This document shows positions 1-13,499 of a stretch of 64,000 nucleotides of DNA, piece by piece; the first letter of the stretch is position 1, and each line of letters opens with the position of its first letter. The notes below the pieces were generated by a model. It was not told the origin of the DNA, made no database searches, and saw only the letters and a list, made by a program, of their open reading frames with translations. The stretch spans positions 1-64,000 of the forward strand of contig NZ_ATSX01000001.1 of assembly GCF_000527695.1 (NCBI RefSeq), in the 5' to 3' direction. The position numbers were made by a program, and so were the translations under genes. The stretch is from Commensalibacter papalotli (ex Servin-Garciduenas et al. 2014) (GTDB taxonomy: Bacteria; Pseudomonadota; Alphaproteobacteria; Acetobacterales; Acetobacteraceae).

Positions 1-1192
1 GGAAGAAGTTGCGATTTGCAGCAACACCAACACCAGCACCACCCAATGCAAGATCACCAGCAAGAAGATGTACGTTCGCACTATCACCAAATTGAACATT
101 ACCGTTAGACAGGGTGTTAGTAACACCATTATTTACAATGATATTTGCACTAACACCTGTTGAAAGAGTAGCGTTTGCTTGCACACCTCCTCCGGTTTTA
201 GAGCCAAATGACATTGTCGTGGTGCTTAAAACTAGGTTGTCACCAAATGTTATATTAGTTGAAGACCCATTTAATAACAGTCCTGCACCAGAAAGTTGGA
301 TATTAGCATTATTATCAATTGTAATGTTTCCATTATTGGCACCAACTTCCAATGCTCCTGCGCTTAATGTAAAGTTTGAGCCAATATTGGCAGAAGCGTT
401 TTGGTATACACCAAAAGTTCCACCAATTTCCATTACATTATTATTACCAAATTTTGGATTAATTATTGTCCCTGTTGTAGGTCCGACTGTAAAAAAGCTG
501 GAGACAACTTTTATAGATACTTGGTCAGCAGCGCTTACAAAACCAGCAACTGCAGTGCTTGTTGTAGCTCCTAAATACCCGTTTACACTAAGGTAAGAAC
601 CTGAAGCTAAGGTTAAAGAGGCTGATGTTTTCTTGGCGGCTGTAGTTGGTGTCGCGATGGTTAGGTTGGCAGCAATTGTACTTCCAACAATAAAAATATT
701 GCCGCGACCAAGATGAACGCCGGCATTACCTGTAATGGCAAAATTTCTGGATTGAGTATCATATATGGCATTTCCAGCGTTAGTACCAGCGGATTCACCA
801 ATATAAAACTGATAGTTACCATCTGTCCCGTAATTTGCACCACCATTATACTTTATAGCATATCCTGATTGTGTCGCATTATTTAAAGTAGCCCAAGATG
901 CTCCAGTAGTCGTGGTTGATACGTTATAGGTTGGAAATACAATCGTTGCTGCTGATGGTATTTGTGAATCTCTTTGTTGAATTGTATTTTAATTTGATTC
1001 TGATGTGTTATAAATAGATGTAGTCGAATCTTCATCTAATATTGAACTCTCGCTTGTATTGCTGATTGATGCACCATTGAGAATAATAATTTCTGATTCT
1101 TGAGAATTTATAGCAGATGATGAATTATTTTCATCATTTAAATTGCTATTTTGATCATCAATTAATGGATCTTGTGTATCGTTTGTCGTCAC
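1..1192 (-). pseudogene. Large repeat-rich adhesin/autotransporter-like gene, 5' part, interrupted by an in-frame stop
   Basis: Translation starts at a GTG at 1192, preceded 8 nt upstream by AAGG, and gives a 67-aa acidic Ser/Asn-rich segment that ends at a TAA (989-991). The same frame then stays open without another stop from 988 to the left edge (about 329 codons). That part is rich in Gly, Asn, Thr and Ser, with repeated short patterns such as GNITIDNNANIQLSG, as in beta-helical passenger domains of large surface adhesins. No ATG occurs early in the downstream part and I see no good alternative start, so the two parts look like one gene broken by a nonsense codon. There is no signal peptide at the GTG start. 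The C-terminus and any secretion domain lie outside the window, so the secretion type is unknown. Alternatives are a sequencing error or stop-codon readthrough. Confidence 0.6.
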
Positions 1193-1560
1193 TAAAATAG
1201 CCTTTTAAAATAAATGTTGAAGAGCTTATTTTTTAGTATTTGTATTATTTATTTTGGAGAGAAATATTGATATTTATATTTTATATATAAATTGCTATTA
1301 TAATATTTAAATTCAAGTATTTTACTTAATTTTATTAGTCAGATATAAATTTAAAAGAATATTAATTTATATAAATTATTGATATTATTAATTTTTTTAA
1401 ATTATCAACAGGATGGCAAGAAGGTAAAATGTAAGAATTATTGGAATATAAAAAGTAATATAATTCTCGTTATATGAGATATTGTTAAAGAATAAATATC
1501 TTTCGACGTGTGAAATATATGTAATTATTACAGAAATATAAAATATTACTGTAATAATGA
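1193..1560. other. A+T-rich intergenic region between the adhesin and ligA
   Basis: About 370 bases, very A+T-rich, with no ORF I can support. It must hold the promoter of the minus-strand adhesin gene, but no single -35/-10 pair stands out against the A+T background. Just beyond the ligA stop there is a perfect 10-bp inverted repeat (1524-1533 with 1549-1558, ATTATTACAG / CTGTAATAAT, 15-nt loop). It has no clear U-tract on the minus strand, so it is at best a weak terminator or a protein-binding site. Confidence 0.4.
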
Positions 1561-5393
<3,833 letters not shown>

Positions 5394-5431
5394 TTATAAA
5401 AACTGATGCAAAAAAATGAAATGAATAGTGA

Positions 5432-6310
5432 TCAGAAAAGAGATGTAAAAGAGTTCCATGTGCGGCTGAAGAAACCAGGAGTTTTAGCTGTTGGTTTTTC
5501 TGCTTGAGGAGACACAAGTTTATATTTCTTAAGATCATTATAAGTATAACGATACCAAGTACTGTTAGGATAGTTATATCCCAAGATAGAAGCTGTTTTA
5601 CGAGCTTGATCAGTCAATCCAAGCTTAAGATAAATTTCAACAGAACGATGTAATGCTTCTGCTACATGGTTGGTGGTTTGATAATCAAAAACTACACGTT
5701 GAAAGCGCGTAATTGCTGCTTCATAATTTTTTTGTTGCTCGTAAAAACGACCCACTAGCATTTCTTTACCTGCCAAATGGTCACGACAAAGATCAATTTT
5801 TAATTGAGCATCACGTGCATAAGAGGTGCCAGGAAAACGATTAACAACGTCGTTTAAAGCACTCAAAGCTTCTAATGTACTTTGCTGATCACGAGAAACG
5901 TCTGAAATTCGTTCATAATAACATAATGCGCGCAAATAAAATGCGTAAGGTGCATCAGGGCTATTGGGATGAAGTTGCAAGAAAGTTTCAAGTTGTTTTA
6001 CAGCGTCTGGATATTTATTTTGTAAGTAAAACGCGTAACCTTGCATTAATTGAGCATTCGGAGCATACCCAGAATAGGGGAAGTTCTCTTGCAACATCTC
6101 AAACTGTTTAGTAGCTAGTTTATAATGTTTTGTTTTAATTGCATCGATACCATTATTATAAAGCTGCTCTGGTGTGCCTTGTCTATAGCTCTCTTCAGAG
6201 TTATGATCAGCTGCTGCTTTTTTTGCATCTTTGCTACTACCGCCGCCGCATGCGACCAAACTGGTCACAAGCATGACAGAAAAAAAGCCACGTGTTATGT
6301 TTTTTAACAT
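5432..6310 (-). CDS. bamD: Outer-membrane assembly lipoprotein BamD (ComL)
   Basis: Lipoprotein subunit of the BAM complex that inserts beta-barrel proteins into the outer membrane. The frame is open from a GTG at 6337, but I prefer the ATG at 6310 (292 aa) because it places a normal lipoprotein signal peptide at the N-terminus, with lipobox SLVAC and acylated Cys at residue 21. After a Gly/Ser linker the rest is TPR-type repeats (YNNGIDAIKTKHYKLATKQFEML, cut here to show the pattern NNGID..KLATKQFE). No convincing Shine-Dalgarno sequence precedes either start. It follows lpxC on the same strand with a 130-nt gap. Confidence 0.93.
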   Translation of the reverse strand: MLKNITRGFFSVMLVTSLVACGGGSSKDAKKAAADHNSEESYRQGTPEQLYNNGIDAIKTKHYKLATKQFEMLQENFPYSGYAPNAQLMQGYAFYLQNKYPDAVKQLETFLQLHPNSPDAPYAFYLRALCYYERISDVSRDQQSTLEALSALNDVVNRFPGTSYARDAQLKIDLCRDHLAGKEMLVGRFYEQQKNYEAAITRFQRVVFDYQTTNHVAEALHRSVEIYLKLGLTDQARKTASILGYNYPNSTWYRYTYNDLKKYKLVSPQAEKPTAKTPGFFSRTWNSFTSLF

Positions 6311-6466
6311 ATGTAGTTTTGGATTCACTGTAACCACAGTTTGACAACTTTCTGCTTTATTAAAAATGGCACAATACTTAATAATCGAAATATTTTTATA
6401 TCATGTCATTAGAGAAGTTGAAGTGCTTTCTTTAATAAAAATGAATTTTAATTTAAAGTGAGGTTT

Positions 6467-7507
6467 TTAAGCCTCTTGTTTTTCTTGTTTTTTATAGAAA
6501 AAATTCGGAAAAATTTCTGGTGATGCTGCACGAGTGGTGGATGTGGGTAAATAACACCACGCTTCTTTATCTGACATTAATTTACGTAATAAAAGATTAT
6601 TAAGTTTATGCCCAGATTTATGCCCGATAAATTCACCATGTATGCGAACATTACTTAATGCTAAATCACCAATAGCATCAAGCATTTTGTGTTTTACAAA
6701 CTCATTTTTACAACGCAATCCATTCGGATTTAAGATAATATCATCTTCGACAACGATTGCATTATCCAAGCTGCCACCTTTGGCAAGACCCATTTTATGT
6801 AGAGTATCAATTTCACTCTTAAGTGTGAAAGTACGGCAATGCGCCAACTCATTTTTGAAATTTTCAGGAGTTAGATGCATTTTAAAAATCTGTTTGCCAA
6901 TAGCAGCCACAGGAAAATCAATAGATAGGGTCAAAGTTAATCCTTCATAAGTTGAAGGGACTAGCTCTGCAAAAGCATCTTTACTTTCTACACGTACGGT
7001 TTTTAGTATTTTAATGCTAGGGATAATAGCCAGTAATGTCTGGCGGCCTGCTTGTTCTAATAAAGCGTTGAATTGAGCAGAGGAACCGTCTAAAACAGGA
7101 AGTTCAGGGCCATCACATTCTACAATGATATTATCGATTTGATTGCCCGATAAAGCTGCCATTAAATGTTCAATAGTAGCTATTTTAATTGATGGATTTT
7201 TGGGGTTTGCAATAACAGTACTCAGGGTTGTGTCAACAACATTATCATAACAGGCACGAATAGAGATATTGCTCATGTCTGTTCGGCGAAATATTACTCC
7301 TGTTCCAGCAGGTGCAGGTAACAGTTTTAGGTTAATATATTTTCCAGAATGTAACCCAATTCCACAACAAGAAATTGGTGTAGATATAGTGTGTTCTGGT
7401 GCAATATAGGATTGAGTCAATGGAAGATGAGACCAGATAGAACGACGTGGTATATTAGTTGGTCTTGGCAAAGATTTAATTTGCATTCTATCCATAGTCT
7501 TTTCCAA
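6467..7507 (-). CDS. lpxC: UDP-3-O-acyl-N-acetylglucosamine deacetylase LpxC
   Basis: Zinc-dependent deacetylase for the committed step of lipid A synthesis. The family's metal-binding and catalytic residues are visible: E113-H114 in TIEHLMAAL, H273 and D277 in HKMLDAIGD, and H300 in GHKSGH. The protein is 346 aa, about 40 residues longer than E. coli LpxC; the surplus is mainly an N-terminal extension before PISCCGIGLHSG, so a downstream Met could be the real start. It lies just beyond ftsZ but after a strong terminator, so it probably has its own promoter in 7508-7625. Confidence 0.95.
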   Translation of the reverse strand: MEKTMDRMQIKSLPRPTNIPRRSIWSHLPLTQSYIAPEHTISTPISCCGIGLHSGKYINLKLLPAPAGTGVIFRRTDMSNISIRACYDNVVDTTLSTVIANPKNPSIKIATIEHLMAALSGNQIDNIIVECDGPELPVLDGSSAQFNALLEQAGRQTLLAIIPSIKILKTVRVESKDAFAELVPSTYEGLTLTLSIDFPVAAIGKQIFKMHLTPENFKNELAHCRTFTLKSEIDTLHKMGLAKGGSLDNAIVVEDDIILNPNGLRCKNEFVKHKMLDAIGDLALSNVRIHGEFIGHKSGHKLNNLLLRKLMSDKEAWCYLPTSTTRAASPEIFPNFFYKKQEKQEA

Positions 7508-7626
7508 TCTTAATTAATAATAACCTTAAAAAGAGCGATATCTTAATGTATATGTAGAGGGGAAATTGGAAGAATGCCAGTCAAAGATTATTGCATAGTG
7601 TTACGCAAGATTATTAAATACTTATA

Positions 7627-7662
7627 AAAAAGACCTCTAAATTATTATCTAGAGGTCTTTTT
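7627..7662 (-). terminator. Intrinsic terminator after ftsZ
   Basis: A 13-bp perfect stem (7627-7639 AAAAAGACCTCTA with 7650-7662 TAGAGGTCTTTTT) with a 10-nt loop lies 14 nt beyond the ftsZ stop. On the minus strand the stem is followed by a run of U derived from the A-rich flank, so it should end transcription of the division and cell-wall cluster before lpxC. The symmetric A/T ends could make it work in both directions. Confidence 0.85.
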
Positions 7663-7675
7663 TATAGCTCATCAA

Positions 7676-9199
7676 TTAAGATTTTCTTCTTAAAAAGGCT
7701 GGAATATCAAGGCCATCCTCGTCTATTTTAGATTGGCTTTCGTTATGAGAGCGGGCTTGACCTTCTGTGTTATTAACCATAGAGGGTTCATTTTTCCCAA
7801 GTTCAGCTTGTGATGCAGAAGGGTTTTTATTTCCGCGTAGTGCCCCAGTTACAATACCAAATAAGCTTCTTGATGGTGGAGGGGCAGTGTCATCCTGACG
7901 ATGATGAGGATCTGAGAACAAACCTGAACGAGGTGATGCTTTAGAAGCACGCTCTGGAATCGCATCGGGAGAGGGTGCGCGAGGCTCATCATTATTTTTG
8001 TAAGAACTGTTTTGTTCAATAACAGCTTCTGTTTTTGCTGGCGCAGCAGGTTTTACTGTTTGAGGAGGCTCTTGATAGTTAATAGGTTCAGGAATTTTTT
8101 GTGAAGTGTGAGTTGCTTCTGTAGAAGAAGGTGTTGTGTTTTGAGGCGCAGCCTCTACAGCAACATTTTTTTCTTGTTCGCTCGGCTGTGGCTGTGGGGC
8201 TGTAGGTGTTTGTTTTTCGTATTGAACAGGGCTGTCAATACCTGTAGCAACAACAGAAACACGAATTTTTCCAGTTAGATTTTCATCAATTGCAGAACCA
8301 AAGATAATATTGGCATCATCAGCGACTTCTTCACGAATACGATTCGCAGCTTGATCAACTTCGAATAGGGTAAGATCATCACCACCCGTAATGTTGATTA
8401 ATAATCCTTTTGCCCCAGCCATAGAGGTATCTTCTAATAAAGGATTAGAGATTGCGGATTCTGCTGCACGAATAGCTCTATTTTCGCCCTCTACTTCGCC
8501 TGTTCCCATCATTGCTTTACCCATTTCCGCCATAACGGTGCGGATATCAGCAAAGTCAAGATTAACAAGGCCAGGTGACATCATCAAGTCTGTTACCCCT
8601 TTAACGCCCATATACAAAACTTCATCAGCCATTTTAAACGCATCTTTCCAAGTTGTGTTTTCAGTTGCTGTGCGGAAAAGATTTTGGTTCGGAATAACGA
8701 TTAAAGTATCAACAAATTGTTGAAGTTCGGCAATGCCTGTTTCTGCAAGGCGAGCTCTTCTGGCACCTTCAAAGGTAAAAGGTTTTGTTACGACACCCAC
8801 TGTCAGGATTCCACGTTCACGTGCCATACGTGCAATTACGGGGGCTGCACCAGTTCCTGTTCCACCACCCATACCAGCAGTGATAAATACCATATGAACA
8901 TTTTCCATATGACGGGCAATTTCTTCTGCTGCTTCTTCTGCGGCGGCACGACCAATATCAGGCTTTGCACCAGCACCTAACCCTTGGGTTAAATGAGGAC
9001 CCAGTTGAATACGATTATCAGAAAGGCTCTTCATTAGTTGCTGTGCATCTGTATTCGCAACAACGAATTCGACCCCTTTGAGCTGCAAAAGAATCATATT
9101 ATCAACGGCATTTGTGCCACCACCACCGACACCAAAAACTGTGATACGAGGTGTAAAATCAGCATAGGTAGGTTGTGGAATTGTCAAATTGAGTGTCAT
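7676..9199 (-). CDS. ftsZ: Cell division GTPase FtsZ
   Basis: Tubulin-like GTPase that polymerises into the Z ring at midcell. The GTP-binding loop [10 protein letters not shown] is at residues 111-120 and the N-terminal nucleotide-binding [10 protein letters not shown] near residue 24. A Pro/Ser/Glu-rich linker of roughly 160 residues follows the globular core, and the conserved C-terminal tail that binds FtsA is present ([13 protein letters not shown]). Length 507 aa; long linkers are usual in alphaproteobacterial FtsZ. It is the last gene of the division cluster before a terminator. Confidence 0.97.
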   Translation of the reverse strand: MTLNLTIPQPTYADFTPRITVFGVGGGGTNAVDNMILLQLKGVEFVVANTDAQQLMKSLSDNRIQLGPHLTQGLGAGAKPDIGRAAAEEAAEEIARHMENVHMVFITAGMGGGTGTGAAPVIARMARERGILTVGVVTKPFTFEGARRARLAETGIAELQQFVDTLIVIPNQNLFRTATENTTWKDAFKMADEVLYMGVKGVTDLMMSPGLVNLDFADIRTVMAEMGKAMMGTGEVEGENRAIRAAESAISNPLLEDTSMAGAKGLLINITGGDDLTLFEVDQAANRIREEVADDANIIFGSAIDENLTGKIRVSVVATGIDSPVQYEKQTPTAPQPQPSEQEKNVAVEAAPQNTTPSSTEATHTSQKIPEPINYQEPPQTVKPAAPAKTEAVIEQNSSYKNNDEPRAPSPDAIPERASKASPRSGLFSDPHHRQDDTAPPPSRSLFGIVTGALRGNKNPSASQAELGKNEPSMVNNTEGQARSHNESQSKIDEDGLDIPAFLRRKS

Positions 9200-9277
9200 G
9201 GATATCCTCGAACCAAGTATAGCTTTGTGTTTTGAAAACAGGATACATCAGAAAAGTGTTAGAATCCAAAGAAATAT

Positions 9278-10660
9278 TTATATATGTACACGGATAAACT
9301 CAACAAGCTTTTTCAAAAAGCCTTCTGATTTTTTTTCAAAAAAATCAAGATCAGCTAAAGTTCGACCATCTCCTGCCGCCCAGGCCAATAATCCCGCGGC
9401 AGTTGAAAAAGCAGCAGAATTTGCAGTATCGTCTGGTAAACCTATGATATTATTCGGTTTTCCTAAGCGAATTTGACGATTTAAAATGCGTGCAGCCAAT
9501 GGTCCAAGGCCATCCAAGAGTGATCCGCCGCCTGTTAAAATTACTCTACCATTGGCAGCATTTCCGACATTTGCATTATCCAGACGGTCTCTGACAAGTT
9601 CTAAAGTTTCTTCGATTCGGGGGCGAATAATAGAAATTACTCTTGATAGCGGTATTTTTGTCACAACTTCATAGTCATCATCGCCTATCATTTGAATCGG
9701 AAGTTGTTGATATTCATCGTCATAAGAGTATTCCGCACTGCCCCACATCGTTTTCAACCATTCAGCTGTATCAATAGATGTGGATAGAATCCCTGCAATG
9801 TCTCTGGTAATATGGGACCCACCAATTGGGATTTGCGAGGTATAAAGAAGTTGGTTTTCGCCAAAAATACCAAGAGAAGTTGTTCCGCCTCCCATATCAA
9901 CAATTGTCGCCCCTAAATCACGTTCGTCTGGTGCCATAACAGCTAATCCAGCTGCTAATGGCGAAGAAATGATTGCTTCAATTTGTAATTCCGCACGCAT
10001 TAATACAGTGGCAAGGTTACGTAGGGCGGTTGCAGATGTATCGATAATATGTAGGCGAGTGCTTAAAAGCTCGCATTGATGACCACGAGGATCTTCCACA
10101 CCAGAAGTTTCATCAACATCAAATGCCAAGGGTAGAGCGTGAATAATTTCTCTACCATCTATTTGTGCTCTTAAAACACCTTCATTCACAAGCCGGTAAA
10201 TATCGTGATTATTAACTTCTCTGCCGCCAATAGGCCAGTCAACATTAAAAAGCTGGCTTTGAGGTTTCCCTCCAGAGAGATTAACATAAATCTTACTTAA
10301 TCTGCGTTCAGCTGCCTCTTCAGCTTGGCCGACAGCAGAGCGAATTGCACGTTCAGCTGCTTCAAGGTTTACAATTCCACCTTGTTTAACTCCATGAGAT
10401 CTGCGCCAACCATAGCCTAAAACTTGTAATTGACCATTTGGCTTTCCTTGGCCAATAAGACAAGTAATTTTATTACTGCCAATATCTAAAACACCAAAAA
10501 CACCAGGAAGCCAATCCTTTTTATAGGGCAAATCGTCAGGAGGAAAGACACGGCTTTTTACTAACTGTCTGGATTGTGCTACGGCCAAAGCATTCTTGTC
10601 ATGATTTGTATTAGTGTTTTTTCTTTGCGCTTTTTTCTGAGAAGAAGCTAGCTTACTCAT
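9278..10660 (-). CDS. ftsA: Cell division protein FtsA
   Basis: Actin-like ATPase that tethers FtsZ to the inner membrane and recruits the divisome. The actin-fold phosphate loops are visible (GVLDIGSNKITCLIG near residue 57; IVDMGGGTTSLGIF; ILTGGGSLLDGL). The C-terminus FLKKLVEFIRVHI can form the membrane-binding amphipathic helix. The 460-aa protein has an N-terminal basic extension of about 50 residues before the first actin motif, so a later start is possible. It sits between ftsQ and ftsZ. Confidence 0.95.
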   Translation of the reverse strand: MSKLASSQKKAQRKNTNTNHDKNALAVAQSRQLVKSRVFPPDDLPYKKDWLPGVFGVLDIGSNKITCLIGQGKPNGQLQVLGYGWRRSHGVKQGGIVNLEAAERAIRSAVGQAEEAAERRLSKIYVNLSGGKPQSQLFNVDWPIGGREVNNHDIYRLVNEGVLRAQIDGREIIHALPLAFDVDETSGVEDPRGHQCELLSTRLHIIDTSATALRNLATVLMRAELQIEAIISSPLAAGLAVMAPDERDLGATIVDMGGGTTSLGIFGENQLLYTSQIPIGGSHITRDIAGILSTSIDTAEWLKTMWGSAEYSYDDEYQQLPIQMIGDDDYEVVTKIPLSRVISIIRPRIEETLELVRDRLDNANVGNAANGRVILTGGGSLLDGLGPLAARILNRQIRLGKPNNIIGLPDDTANSAAFSTAAGLLAWAAGDGRTLADLDFFEKKSEGFLKKLVEFIRVHI

Positions 10661-10705
10661 GACATTTACCCTGATTATAAAACGGAATGATGAAAGTGTA
10701 GTTTT

Positions 10706-11596
10706 TTATGGTGTTGATTGCGTACTGGTATTATCACCGTTTATATTTTGTGAATCTTCTTTTTGTTTGTTTATATAGTCTTTGTCTTCTGTAATAACTA
10801 ATCGATCTGCTTGACGCAAATCAATAATTTTTATTGGGCGATCTAATATCTGAATGTCTTTTTGCAAACGGTTTAAACGTTGAATTGCTGGTAGCTCTTG
10901 ATTTTCTGGTAATTTTACAGTGGTACCATTTTTTAAATCCAGATTCCATCGTCTATTACCAACACGAACTGCGGCAACGACATGTTTTTTGATGTCAGGT
11001 TGAGAAGATAAAATATCAAGAAGTTCAGCACCGTCTGTATTAGCACCATAACCAACAACTAATGGAAGCTTTAAAAAAGCTTGCCCATCTTTACCACTCA
11101 TACCATGATCATTCACAATTTGGCCTTTACGATCAATCAATTTAAATTGGCCATTATGTTGCCATACAGCAAAAGGTTTACGCTCAGTAATATGAATAAT
11201 AATTGTATTAGGTAATTGTCGTTTTAATAAAGCGGTTTCAACAAAAGGTAGCTCGTCCAGACGTTGTTGAGCATCATTGACGGAAAAATTAAAAATAGAA
11301 TCTCCGATGTGAATGCCCAAAGCTTCTTTAACCTCATCCTCAGAGGTCAAATCACATCCCGTAATAATAATTTTCGTAATTTTCATAGGTAAAATACTGC
11401 TTACTTTACCTACGATGACTGAGTATTGTTGATCAGAAGCCAAGCGAGCGATAAACCATCCCCCACCGCCAAGAATGCCAAAAATCACAATTAAAAAAAT
11501 AAAAGGGCGCAATAATCGCCTTGACCGCCGAAAAGCAATTTTACTTTTCGATGGTCGATCATTTTGATAATCAGGACGTTTTCTCATGCTCGACAT
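10706..11596 (-). CDS. ftsQ: Cell division protein FtsQ
   Basis: Bitopic inner-membrane divisome protein linking early and late division proteins. A basic cytoplasmic N-terminus (residues 1-28) precedes one membrane segment (about 30-52, FIFLIVIFGILGGGGWFIA) and a periplasmic POTRA domain starting ITKIIITGCDLTSEDEV. Length 296 aa. The start overlaps ddl by 13 nt (11584-11596); starting at Met4 (11587) would shorten the overlap. The position ddl-ftsQ-ftsA-ftsZ is the classical order. Confidence 0.94.
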   Translation of the reverse strand: MSSMRKRPDYQNDRPSKSKIAFRRSRRLLRPFIFLIVIFGILGGGGWFIARLASDQQYSVIVGKVSSILPMKITKIIITGCDLTSEDEVKEALGIHIGDSIFNFSVNDAQQRLDELPFVETALLKRQLPNTIIIHITERKPFAVWQHNGQFKLIDRKGQIVNDHGMSGKDGQAFLKLPLVVGYGANTDGAELLDILSSQPDIKKHVVAAVRVGNRRWNLDLKNGTTVKLPENQELPAIQRLNRLQKDIQILDRPIKIIDLRQADRLVITEDKDYINKQKEDSQNINGDNTSTQSTP

Positions 11597-12537
11597 TTAG
11601 CATGTTCCACTAGCCAAGAGCAGAGATCAGGATAAGAAATACCACAATATTGTGCTTGCTCAGGTAATAAAGAGGTTTTGGTCATACCAGGTTGAGTATT
11701 GACTTCTAGTATATAAAGTGCGCCTGGATGATCAGAGGTTTCTTGTGAATTATCATAACGAAAATCCGTTCTGGAAACAGGATAACACCCTAGAATTTTA
11801 TGTGCTTGTTGAGCATAATCTATAGCTTTTTGAAACGCCTTTGGATGTATTTGTGCGGGCAAAATATGTTTTGATTCTCCAGCCGTATATTTAGAGGTAT
11901 AATCATAAAACACATGCGTGCCAGAGGAAATATCTGTGATGGTTAAAGCTTTATCTCTCATAACACATACAGTTAATTCTTTTCCTGGGATAAATTGCTC
12001 AACAAGGACATTGTCGCCAAAGTGCCATTCTTTTATAATTTTTTGACGGCGCTTTTTTCGTTCTTGTGCATCTGTTTCATTGACTATATACACCCCAACT
12101 GAAGAGCCTTCCTCTATAGGTTTGATAACATAAGGCGAGGGTAAGGGATCTTGGTGAGCCAGCTCGTGGACAGGGATTACTTTACCTGTGGCAACAGGTA
12201 GTCCTGAATCAGCCAATAGAATACGAGTTATTTGTTTGTTCATTGCTATGGCAGAGGAACAAATACCACCGTGAGTATAAGGGATGTTCATCCATTCCAA
12301 AACACCTTGGATCGCTCCATCTTCTCCAAAACGACCATGTAATGCGTTAAACACGATATCAGGTTTTTGTTCTTTTAAACATTGAATGATCTGCTCAAGG
12401 TCATCATTAGCCACAAGATCACTGACTTGATAACCAGTCTCTTTAAGCGCTTCGATAATATTGCTGCCACTGGCTAGGCTGACTTCACGTTCAGAAGAAA
12501 TTCCACCACGAAGAACGGTTACATGTTTTTTGGACAT
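11584..12537 (-). CDS. ddl: D-alanine--D-alanine ligase
   Basis: ATP-grasp enzyme making D-Ala-D-Ala for the peptidoglycan stem peptide. Visible family motifs are the N-terminal LRGGISSEREVSL, the HGRFGEDGAIQG loop, the ATP-grasp VIKPIEEGSSVGV, and the C-terminal LEVNTQPGMTKTSL with the metal-binding Glu/Asn. Length 317 aa, normal for DdlB. It lies between murB (12-nt gap) and ftsQ (overlap). Confidence 0.96.
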   Translation of the reverse strand: MSKKHVTVLRGGISSEREVSLASGSNIIEALKETGYQVSDLVANDDLEQIIQCLKEQKPDIVFNALHGRFGEDGAIQGVLEWMNIPYTHGGICSSAIAMNKQITRILLADSGLPVATGKVIPVHELAHQDPLPSPYVIKPIEEGSSVGVYIVNETDAQERKKRRQKIIKEWHFGDNVLVEQFIPGKELTVCVMRDKALTITDISSGTHVFYDYTSKYTAGESKHILPAQIHPKAFQKAIDYAQQAHKILGCYPVSRTDFRYDNSQETSDHPGALYILEVNTQPGMTKTSLLPEQAQYCGISYPDLCSWLVEHAKCRA

Positions 12538-12549
12538 TTGAATACTTTC

Positions 12550-13488
12550 TTATTGTTGTAATGGACGACCAATGCGTTTGATTTCCCAGTGAAGTGCAAT
12601 AGAGAATTGATCCATAACGCGCTTTTTCAGTTCTTCACCCAGATTCTCAATATCAGCCGCTGTCGCTGTACCAGTATTTATTAAAAAATTACAATGTTTT
12701 TCACTGACTTGCGCGCCACCGATGGTTAAGCCTCTGCCGCTAACCATGTCAATCAACTGCCATGCTTTATATTCTGAAACTGAAGGGTCAGGATTGCGGA
12801 AGGTCGATCCGCCTGTGCGAGATCGAATGGGTTGTGAGTCTTCTCGTTGCTTTTTAATAGCATTCATTGCTTGAATAATTTTTTCTTTGTCCCCAGGTAG
12901 CCCTTGTAGGCGTGCTTTGGTAACTATGGCATCTTGTGGCAAAGTGGAGTGGCGATAGCTCAGCCCAAGCTCGCTGACAGATAAACGAATTAATTTGCCT
13001 TCGCGGGTAATAATCTCTATCCAATCAAGGATGTTGGACAGTTCTGAACCATGTGCTCCTGCATTCATTTTGACAGCTCCACCAATAGAGCCAGGAATAC
13101 CAATTAAGAATTCTAATCCTTTAATTCCTGTCGCAGCGGCATGTTCAGCAACAACAGTGTCAAGACATGCGGCACCTACGATAAATCCATCTTGATCAGG
13201 AATGATTTCATTAAACCCTTTGCGGAGTTGAAAATTAACGCCTGGAATACCGCCATCACGGATTAATAAATTTGAAGTTGCGCCCAAAGTAAAGATAGGC
13301 CACTCCAAAGGGAGTCGGTATAAAATATATGCAAGGTCTTCATCATTGGCAGGATTAATCAAAATTTCTGCATTTCCGCCTACTCTGAACCAGCTGCGTA
13401 CATTAAGAGGAACATCAAAATTGATCTTTCCCTGCAGTTTTGGCAGTAAATCAGAAAATGCTTCTTTGGTAAAAAGACCTTGTTGCAT
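12550..13488 (-). CDS. murB: UDP-N-acetylenolpyruvoylglucosamine reductase MurB
   Basis: FAD enzyme that reduces UDP-GlcNAc-enolpyruvate to UDP-MurNAc using NADPH. The sequence has the FAD-binding pattern RVGGNAEILINPAN, the loop LGATSNLLIRDGGIPG, the IPGSIGGAVKMNAG motif and the type I YRHS element. Length 312 aa, typical of the short type found in Alphaproteobacteria. It is 11 nt downstream of murC on the same strand. Confidence 0.96.
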   Translation of the reverse strand: MQQGLFTKEAFSDLLPKLQGKINFDVPLNVRSWFRVGGNAEILINPANDEDLAYILYRLPLEWPIFTLGATSNLLIRDGGIPGVNFQLRKGFNEIIPDQDGFIVGAACLDTVVAEHAAATGIKGLEFLIGIPGSIGGAVKMNAGAHGSELSNILDWIEIITREGKLIRLSVSELGLSYRHSTLPQDAIVTKARLQGLPGDKEKIIQAMNAIKKQREDSQPIRSRTGGSTFRNPDPSVSEYKAWQLIDMVSGRGLTIGGAQVSEKHCNFLINTGTATAADIENLGEELKKRVMDQFSIALHWEIKRIGRPLQQ

Positions 13489-13499
13489 ATTCTATCCCT

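Noticed and set aside
114-596. Plus-strand ORF of 160 aa
   Set aside because: Antisense to the adhesin frame, which has the coherent Gly/Asn/Thr composition; the plus-strand protein has no recognisable features.
661-846. Minus-strand ORF of 61 aa inside the adhesin region
   Set aside because: It is out of frame with the long repeat-rich adhesin frame, which is open through the same bases.
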